Shown: positions 6,447 to 10,885 of the stretch, one piece after another | Layout of the letters: the number at the start of each line of letters is the position of its first letter | How positions within the stretch are numbered: position 1 is the first letter of the stretch | Source of the DNA: an uncultured Clostridium sp. | GTDB taxonomy: Bacteria > Bacillota > Clostridia > TANB77 > CAG-508 | Length of the DNA: 10,885 bases | NCBI GenBank assembly: GCA_900556345.1 | Contig: USOM01000013.1 | Location: 1-10,885, forward strand | Direction: 5' to 3' | The notes under the pieces: generated by a model | Database searches by the model: none | Told to the model about the DNA's origin: nothing | Seen by the model: only the letters and a program-made list of their open reading frames with translations | Made by a program: the position numbers and the translations under genes

Positions 6447-7118
6447 TTAAATATGTTTTTTTACTTCTTCATAAATTTCTTCGTGAATATCTTCAATTGT
6501 TCTTAAATTTCCATCTTTTATACAACTTATTTCGTACCAATTGTAATCTTTTGCAACTTGGCATCCAGCATTATATGCATCTATTAAATGACTTTGATCT
6601 TTTTCGTGTATATCTTTTGTCTGAGTATGTGAAAATTTATTTTCTCTATTTTTTATTAACTCTAAACATTTTTCTACTGGCATATTTAAGAAAAATACTT
6701 CACTTGGAACTGGCAATCCATATAAATTAAATTCAAAATCCCATAGCCAATCTAAAAATTTCTTTCTTTCTTCTTTATCATATATTTTTCCTGCTTGATG
6801 TACCATATTGGCTGTTGTATATCTATCTGCTAAAATTATTCCTCCATTGTCATAATATTCTTGATATCCAGTTTTAAATGTAGCATATCTATCTGCTGCA
6901 TAAAATGTTGATGCAATATATGGACTTACATCTTTTGCATTTTTTCCAAATTCTCCTGATAAATACATTTTAACAAGTGAAGAACTTGGGCTATCATAGT
7001 TTGGAAAGCTTACTGTTTTATATTCTATTCCATCTTTTGTTAATCTTTCTTGTAATTTTTGAAATTGCGTTTGTTTTCCACTTCCATCTGTTCCATCTAT
7101 AACAAATAATTTTCCCAT
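6447..7118 (-). CDS. tmk: Thymidylate kinase (dTMP kinase)
   Basis: This cytoplasmic enzyme phosphorylates dTMP to dTDP with ATP, an essential step of dTTP synthesis. The 223-residue protein is complete. The N-terminus LFVIDGTDGSGKQTQ contains the P-loop (residues 9-17), with Gln16 where Ser is common. SFPNYDSP (37-44) fits the dTMP-binding strand region, AADRYA (74-79) and ILADRYTTAN (95-104) are the conserved DR(Y) motifs, and residues about 160-178 (ENKFSHTQ, KDIHEKD) form the lid. The C-terminus is helical as expected. The start ATG lies about 12 nt after AAAGGA. An extended -10 promoter lies about 40 nt upstream and a terminator follows, so it is probably transcribed alone. The function is secure; the Gln in the P-loop is a subfamily trait rather than a defect, in my view. 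Confidence 0.93.
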   Translation of the reverse strand: MGKLFVIDGTDGSGKQTQFQKLQERLTKDGIEYKTVSFPNYDSPSSSLVKMYLSGEFGKNAKDVSPYIASTFYAADRYATFKTGYQEYYDNGGIILADRYTTANMVHQAGKIYDKEERKKFLDWLWDFEFNLYGLPVPSEVFFLNMPVEKCLELIKNRENKFSHTQTKDIHEKDQSHLIDAYNAGCQVAKDYNWYEISCIKDGNLRTIEDIHEEIYEEVKKHI

Positions 7119-7155
7119 TTTATATCGCGTTCCTTTCTTTTCATTTTACGAAATT

Positions 7156-7164
7156 AGTATAACA
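7156..7164 (-). promoter_or_regulatory. Extended -10 promoter for tmk
   Basis: On the minus strand TGT is followed by TATACT (7161-7156), a TGn-extended -10 element 38 nt upstream of the tmk start. The -35 region (TAGCAT at 17 bp) is poor. It lies between the palindrome at 7187-7245 and tmk. Confidence 0.6.
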
Positions 7165-7186
7165 TAGTTAAGATTAAAATGCTAGC

Positions 7187-7245
7187 TTTTTTTGAAATGG
7201 GGACGGTTCTTTTTTCAAAAAGGAACCGTCCCCATTTCAAAAAAA
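7187..7245. repeat. 59-bp near-perfect palindrome, GGGGACGGTTC core (copy 2)
   Basis: Two 29-nt arms pair around a single central base (7216) with one T:G mismatch (7210/7222). The outer arm TTTTTTGAAATGGGGACGG differs from copy 1 (4532-4585) outside the GGGGACGGTTC core, yet is matched exactly on its own right arm. The right end merges with the U-tract of the M23 gene's terminator, the same placement as copy 1. Confidence 0.9.
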
Positions 7246-7264
7246 GAGCCATTAATGACTCTTT
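7239..7264 (-). terminator. Intrinsic terminator of the M23 peptidase gene
   Basis: On the minus strand AAAGAGTC pairs with GGCTCTTT (8 bp, one G-U pair) around ATTAAT, running into seven T in total. It begins 2 nt after the stop codon, and its T-run is shared with the palindrome at 7187-7245. Confidence 0.85.
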
Positions 7265-7265
7265 C

Positions 7266-8210
7266 CTAATAAACATAATTTTGAGGATTAACACACTCCC
7301 CATTAATTCTAATTTCAAAATGTAAATGTGGTCCTGTTGAATTACCCGTAGAACCAACTGCTGCAATAACATCTCCTGCTGTTACAGTGTCTCCAACATT
7401 TGCGTATAACTTACTACAATGACCATACCAAGTTTCAACACCATTTCCGTGGTCTACAATTATTAAATTACCATAAGAACCTTTTTTGCCTGAAAATGTA
7501 ACTGTACCATTTGATACAACCTTTATATCTGTACCTGTAGTGCAAGCAATATCAAGACCTGTATGAGTAGATCTTCTTAAAGAACTTCTTTCTCCATATC
7601 TTGATGTAATTCTACCTGTAACTGGTAATACAGATAATTTAATATTATTTACAATAGCTAGTGCATTTTCATTTTCCTTGTTTTCTTTTATCTCTTTTGC
7701 TCCACTTTCGACGTTAGCAGTTGCTATTTCTAATGAGTTTGTATCCACATTTTCTATACTTTCGGTGTATTTTTCACTAATTTGAAGATCTAATTCTAAA
7801 TTGTCATTAGAAAATTCTTCTTTTATTTCATTAACAACTTTTTCAGCTTCCTCAAGTGTTTTAACATACGTTTTTGTTTCATTATTTAATGCTACTTCAT
7901 AATACTTGTATGTTATTACAGTATCTGATGTTTTTAGTTTTTCAATTACCTCATCTTCATTCAAATTGCTTGTTCTTTTTAATAAACTAAATTTATATTC
8001 AGGTTCTTGAATTAAAGAAACATCTGCTATATATTCACCTTCTTGATTAATTATCTTTTCTTCTATTAAATTTTTAAATTCTTCTATTTTTCCTATATAT
8101 CCTAGTTTTTCTCCTGCAATTGTTACTTCATATACTGGTTTATATTTTATAAATATAATCGCTAAAATTAATAAAAACCCTGATATTACTATCGCAATAA
8201 CCTTTGCCAT
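7266..8210 (-). CDS. Membrane-anchored M23 family cell-wall peptidase
   Basis: This is a zinc metallopeptidase of the lysostaphin/LytM type that probably cuts peptide cross-bridges of peptidoglycan outside the membrane. The protein has 314 residues from the ATG used here. Residues 2-21 form one hydrophobic segment (signal anchor). Residues 25-190 are a Lys/Glu-rich stalk with repeated acidic helices. The M23 domain spans about 195-312: HTGLDIA (zinc ligands His216 and Asp220), YGHCS (His264), and GPHLHFEI (His295, zinc ligand His297). All catalytic residues are present, so it should be active. It has its own TTGCAA-17-TATAAT promoter and a terminator. The start is uncertain: the ATG has no good ribosome binding site, while AAAGGAG lies 47 nt upstream and the frame is open back to there. 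A non-standard start at ATT 8246 or 8249 would add about 13 residues before the anchor. Confidence 0.9.
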   Translation of the reverse strand: MAKVIAIVISGFLLILAIIFIKYKPVYEVTIAGEKLGYIGKIEEFKNLIEEKIINQEGEYIADVSLIQEPEYKFSLLKRTSNLNEDEVIEKLKTSDTVITYKYYEVALNNETKTYVKTLEEAEKVVNEIKEEFSNDNLELDLQISEKYTESIENVDTNSLEIATANVESGAKEIKENKENENALAIVNNIKLSVLPVTGRITSRYGERSSLRRSTHTGLDIACTTGTDIKVVSNGTVTFSGKKGSYGNLIIVDHGNGVETWYGHCSKLYANVGDTVTAGDVIAAVGSTGNSTGPHLHFEIRINGECVNPQNYVY

Positions 8211-8257
8211 TTCTTTTGTAAGATGTAATAATTTTGGTTTTAAAATAATTATTCACT

Positions 8258-8264
8258 CTCCTTT
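8258..8264 (-). promoter_or_regulatory. Shine-Dalgarno far upstream of the M23 peptidase ATG
   Basis: AAAGGAG on the minus strand is 47 nt before the ATG at 8210. The peptidase frame is open for 14 codons between a TGA (8255-8253) and that ATG but has only ATA, ATT and TTA near the SD. ATT at 8249 or 8246 would have normal spacing. A GTG at 8256 is too close to the SD and in another frame. Confidence 0.5.
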
Positions 8265-8293
8265 AATTGTTATTTTTAGCGAAACTAACGACC

Positions 8294-8322
8294 ATTATAC
8301 CACATTTTTTTACATTTTGCAA
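8294..8322 (-). promoter_or_regulatory. Promoter for the M23 peptidase gene
   Basis: TTGCAA (8322-8317), a 17-bp spacer and TATAAT (8299-8294) preceded by TGG form a strong extended -10 promoter. The leader would be about 75 nt if translation starts at 8210. Confidence 0.88.
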
Positions 8323-8358
8323 ATTTTGGCGAATTTACAGTTTTTCTTAAATACAAAC

Positions 8359-8399
8359 AAAGCTGAAAACTCGCCATTTTTAGGCGATTTTTCAGCTTT
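8359..8399 (-). terminator. Intrinsic terminator after hpf
   Basis: This is a long stem: AAAGCTGAAAA with TTTTCAGCTTT (11 bp), one mismatch, then TCGCC with GGCGA (5 bp) around TAAAAAT. The minus-strand tail is GTTTGTATTT. The opposite strand has CTTTTT after the stem, so it could also work in both directions. Confidence 0.85.
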
Positions 8400-8416
8400 T
8401 TAAATTCCATATATTA

Positions 8417-8944
8417 CTAAGCTTCTGGCTCAACTATTCCATAGTTTTTACCATCTTTTAATTTGTAAATAACGCAAACTTTATTTGTTTCGATATTTAT
8501 AAATGGTAAGAAATTATGTGTTGGTCTTTCTTGTAATTCTAACATTGCATCTTCTGGTGCAAGTGGTTTTATTTCATAATAACCATATTTTAAAATTTCA
8601 TTTTTGATTTCATGTTTCTCAGTTGCTGTTTGGTTCATATCTTTTAATGAACCTTCTCTCATCATTTTTTCTTTTTTAGTTTTAGTTTTTCTTATTTGAC
8701 CTTCTAATATATCTATAACTTTATCTATTGAAGCATATAAATCTTTTTCTTCTGCTTCTGCTCTGTAGTTTTCACCATTAGCTGAAATTGTAACTTCTGC
8801 TATTTGTTCATTTTTTTCTGCTCTTACAGTAACTTCTGCTTCTGCTGTTTCAAAATATTTGTCGATTCTGTCTAATTTTTTTTCTACATAATCATTGATT
8901 GCTTCTGTAACTTTTATTTCCTTTCCTAAAACCTTTATTTCCAT
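8417..8944 (-). CDS. hpf: Ribosome hibernation promoting factor, long form
   Basis: This protein binds the 30S decoding region and drives 70S dimerisation into inactive 100S ribosomes in stationary phase or starvation. It has 175 residues from the ATG at 8944, chosen because AAGGAGG lies 7 nt upstream and the protein then begins MEIKVLGKEIKVTEAINDYV as in the family. A longer in-frame extension exists but covers the promoter-proximal leader and is not family-like. The N-terminal S30AE domain covers about residues 1-95. A basic linker (KTKTKKEK) follows, and then the C-terminal dimerisation domain (about 118-175: YYEIKPLAPEDAMLEL, HNFLPFINIET, VIYKLKDGKNYGIVEP), which marks the long form. It has its own promoter and terminator, as expected for a growth-phase-controlled gene. 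Confidence 0.95.
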   Translation of the reverse strand: MEIKVLGKEIKVTEAINDYVEKKLDRIDKYFETAEAEVTVRAEKNEQIAEVTISANGENYRAEAEEKDLYASIDKVIDILEGQIRKTKTKKEKMMREGSLKDMNQTATEKHEIKNEILKYGYYEIKPLAPEDAMLELQERPTHNFLPFINIETNKVCVIYKLKDGKNYGIVEPEA

Positions 8945-9022
8945 AGTAATTCCTCCTTCTTGTCCACTTAGGGACTTTCCTTTTGTAATTTCCACTGTGG
9001 TTTTACCCCTTTTGTGGTTTAT
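8945..9022 (-). promoter_or_regulatory. hpf 5' leader with small competing hairpins
   Basis: The predicted leader of about 78 nt has two CCAC copies (9017-9014 and 9000-8997) and two GTGG copies (8995-8992 and 8967-8964) that can pair in more than one way. GTCC/GGAC (8975-8962) can form a small hairpin that ends 3 nt before the Shine-Dalgarno AAGGAGG (8958-8952). The stems are only 4 bp, so a regulatory role is only a suggestion. Confidence 0.25.
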
Positions 9023-9028
9023 ATCCAC

Positions 9029-9057
9029 ATTATATACATTATTTTCGCTTTTTGCAA
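9029..9057 (-). promoter_or_regulatory. Promoter for hpf
   Basis: TTGCAA (9057-9052), a 17-bp spacer and a perfect TATAAT (9034-9029) on the minus strand. It begins 16 nt after the stop codon of the helicase gene, with no terminator visible between them. Confidence 0.88.
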
Positions 9058-9072
9058 GTGTTTTCTAGTTTT

Positions 9073-10824
9073 TTATTCAAACAAATTCATAATCTCGTCT
9101 TTGCTAAATTTACTAATAAATGATGTCTTTGTAGAAAGCATATTATCTACTAGTTCTGACTTCTTCTGTTGAAGCTCGTAAATCTTTTCTTCTATAGAAT
9201 TATTTGTAATAAGTTTATAAACTTGAACATTATTTTTTTGTCCAATTCTATAAGCTCTATCTGTTGCCTGATTTTCTGCTGATGCATTCCACCAAGGGTC
9301 ATAATGAATAACCATATCTGCACCAGTAAGATTTAGACCCGTTCCACCTGCTTTAAGTGAAATTAAAAATATTTTAACATCTGGGTTATTATTAAAATCA
9401 TCAACTAGTTTTATTCTTTCACTAACTTTTGTGCTACCTGTTAGCTTAAAATATTTTATATTTCTTTCTATTAATTCTTTTTGAATTATATCAAACATTG
9501 ATGTATAACCTGAAAATAGCAAAATCTTATGTCCAGCGCTTACTGCATCTTCTATTATTTCCATACATTGACTTAATTTGCTACTTTCGCCTTTGTAGTC
9601 TGAAATAAATAGACCTGGGTGGCAACAAATTTGTCTTAGTCTTGTAAGTGCTGCAAGTATCATTATTTGGCTCTTTTCGAATCCATTTAGTTTTATTTGA
9701 TTTGCAACTTCTTGTTTTGCTTTTGCTAAATATGACATATATATTTTTTCTTGTTCATCATCCATAGTATTATTTAAAACTGTTATTGTTTTTTCTGGAA
9801 GTTCTGTTAATACCTCTTTTTTAGTTCTTCTAAGTACAAATGGTTCAATTAACATTTTTAATTTTGCCATTGCATCTTGATTTTCTTCTTTTACTATAGG
9901 TGTTTCATACATTGATTTGAATTTTTTATATTGGAACAAATATCCTGGCATTATATAGTCAAATATTGACCATAATTCTGCTAAAGAATTTTCTATTGGT
10001 GTTCCAGTTAAGGCATATCTTGTTTCTGCTTTCAATTCCTTTATAGCTTTTGCATTTTGAGTGTTACTATTTTTTAAGTATTGTGCCTCATCTGCTATTA
10101 TATATTTGAATATATAATCTAAATCTTTATATTTTTCTATATCTCTTTTTAATAAATCGTATGATGTTATAACTAAATCATAATTTTTTATATTTGCAAT
10201 TTTTTGCTTTCTCTCATTTGCATTTCCAGAAATTACCTGTACCTTAATATTTGGTGTGAATTTTTTTGCTTCTGCCATCCAGTTTAATGCAAGTGAACTT
10301 GGCGATATTACTATACTTGCCATTTTGTTTTCATCATTTTTTTCTATATAAGATTCTATTACTGTTAATAATTGAAGTGTTTTTCCAAGTCCCATATCAT
10401 CTGCTAAAATTCCACCAAACTTATAATTTTCAAGTGTTTTTAGCCAGCTATATCCTATTTTTTGATAATCTCTTAAATCTGCTTTAACCTCTTTTGGCAA
10501 TGGGATTTCTTCATCTATATTATCCTTTTCTAAATTCTCTACAATTTGCTTATATTCACTATTTTTAGTTGCTTTTGTATTATTAAATTTCTTTAATAAT
10601 TCATTTAAATATAATGTCCTGTTTACTGGTAATTTTATAACATTATTTTTTAAGTCTTTATAATTTATATCCATTCCTGATGCAAGTTTGTCTAAAAATT
10701 CTATATCTTCATTTTCATTTAAATTCAAGAAACTTCCGTCTTTTAGTCTATAAAACTTTTTCTTTATTTTATATTTATCCATTACTTCTTGAATTTCTTC
10801 TGCTGTAATAAATTGAGCTTTCAT
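9073..10824 (-). CDS. SNF2-family helicase-like ATPase, short N-terminal form
   Basis: This is an ATP-driven DNA translocase of the bacterial SNF2/RapA-like group; the exact role is unknown. It has 583 residues. Residues about 1-115 (YRLKDGSFLNL and the following helices) look like the C-terminal end of the SNF2-associated region. The motor follows: LRDYQKIGYSWL (117-128), Walker A ADDMGLGKT (141-149), DEAQ (245-248), LTGTPIENS (272-280), then the second RecA-like lobe with SLKAGGTGLNLT (489-500) and QATDRAYRIGQ (519-529, arginine finger motif). All ATPase motifs are intact. Common clostridial relatives are about 1,050 residues with an N-terminal SWIM zinc finger, which is absent here. The ATG at 10824 is well supported by AAAGGAGGTGA about 10 nt upstream, and an in-frame TAA lies just before it, so the short form is real in this sequence. 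The missing half may be a separate gene beyond the window edge. Confidence 0.93.
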   Translation of the reverse strand: MKAQFITAEEIQEVMDKYKIKKKFYRLKDGSFLNLNENEDIEFLDKLASGMDINYKDLKNNVIKLPVNRTLYLNELLKKFNNTKATKNSEYKQIVENLEKDNIDEEIPLPKEVKADLRDYQKIGYSWLKTLENYKFGGILADDMGLGKTLQLLTVIESYIEKNDENKMASIVISPSSLALNWMAEAKKFTPNIKVQVISGNANERKQKIANIKNYDLVITSYDLLKRDIEKYKDLDYIFKYIIADEAQYLKNSNTQNAKAIKELKAETRYALTGTPIENSLAELWSIFDYIMPGYLFQYKKFKSMYETPIVKEENQDAMAKLKMLIEPFVLRRTKKEVLTELPEKTITVLNNTMDDEQEKIYMSYLAKAKQEVANQIKLNGFEKSQIMILAALTRLRQICCHPGLFISDYKGESSKLSQCMEIIEDAVSAGHKILLFSGYTSMFDIIQKELIERNIKYFKLTGSTKVSERIKLVDDFNNNPDVKIFLISLKAGGTGLNLTGADMVIHYDPWWNASAENQATDRAYRIGQKNNVQVYKLITNNSIEEKIYELQQKKSELVDNMLSTKTSFISKFSKDEIMNLFE

Positions 10825-10885
10825 AGCGTTTTCACCTCCTTTCAGTCGCTTTGTGTATTAAATGTGCATTCATTTTATATAATTT

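Noticed and set aside
8945..9028. Extension of hpf by 28 codons to a start at 9028
   Set aside because: The extra residues cover the region just after the -10 box and are not family-like, while the ATG at 8944 has a perfect Shine-Dalgarno.
10832..10885. 17-codon open frame at the window edge as the 3' end of an upstream gene
   Set aside because: It is too short to identify. A TATAAA-like promoter element in the same stretch is an equally good reading. It is mentioned only with the SNF2 finding.

Overview
The window is AT-rich DNA from a low-GC Firmicute, most likely an anaerobic Clostridium-type (class Clostridia) bacterium. The basis is the codon choice, AAAGGAGG-type ribosome binding sites, TTGCAA/TATAAT-type promoters, short U-rich intrinsic terminators and clostridial-type housekeeping proteins. 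Every convincing gene reads on the minus strand, so transcription runs from high to low coordinates. No phage, insertion-sequence or CRISPR genes were seen.

In transcription order the window holds: a SNF2-family helicase with a complete motor but a short N-terminus (9073-10824); the long-form ribosome hibernation factor hpf with its own promoter (8417-8944); a membrane-anchored M23 cell-wall peptidase (7266-8210); thymidylate kinase tmk (6447-7118); a roughly 580-nt gene-free, highly structured transcript (5668-6246) with a strong promoter and a poly-U terminator; a four-helix membrane protein directly after it (5074-5619); a small DUF6514-like protein (4611-4946); DNA topoisomerase I topA (2389-4443); an 8-oxoguanine DNA glycosylase interrupted by a one-base frameshift (1520-2384); and the N-terminal third of the chromosome-segregation ATPase Smc, which runs off the window edge (1-1297).

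The main point of interest is the RNA/membrane-protein pair at 5074-6246. A structured RNA of about 0.6 kb immediately upstream of a roughly 180-residue four-helix membrane protein with a DxxxD motif is the known arrangement of OLE RNA (ornate, large, extremophilic RNA) and its partner OapA, a membrane ribonucleoprotein linked to stress and Mg2+ tolerance. The RNA call rests on context, length, signals and local base pairing, not on a covariance-model search.

Two near-perfect palindromes of 54-59 bp with the core GGGGACGGTTC sit at 4532-4585 and 7187-7245. Each shares its outer A/T run with the U-tract of the preceding gene's terminator. Their outer arms differ between copies but stay self-complementary within each copy. 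A pair of shorter GGGACC repeats lies in the smc leader. Most genes appear to be single units with their own promoter and terminator; topA-ogg is a tightly coupled pair, and oapA probably depends on read-through from the OLE RNA promoter.
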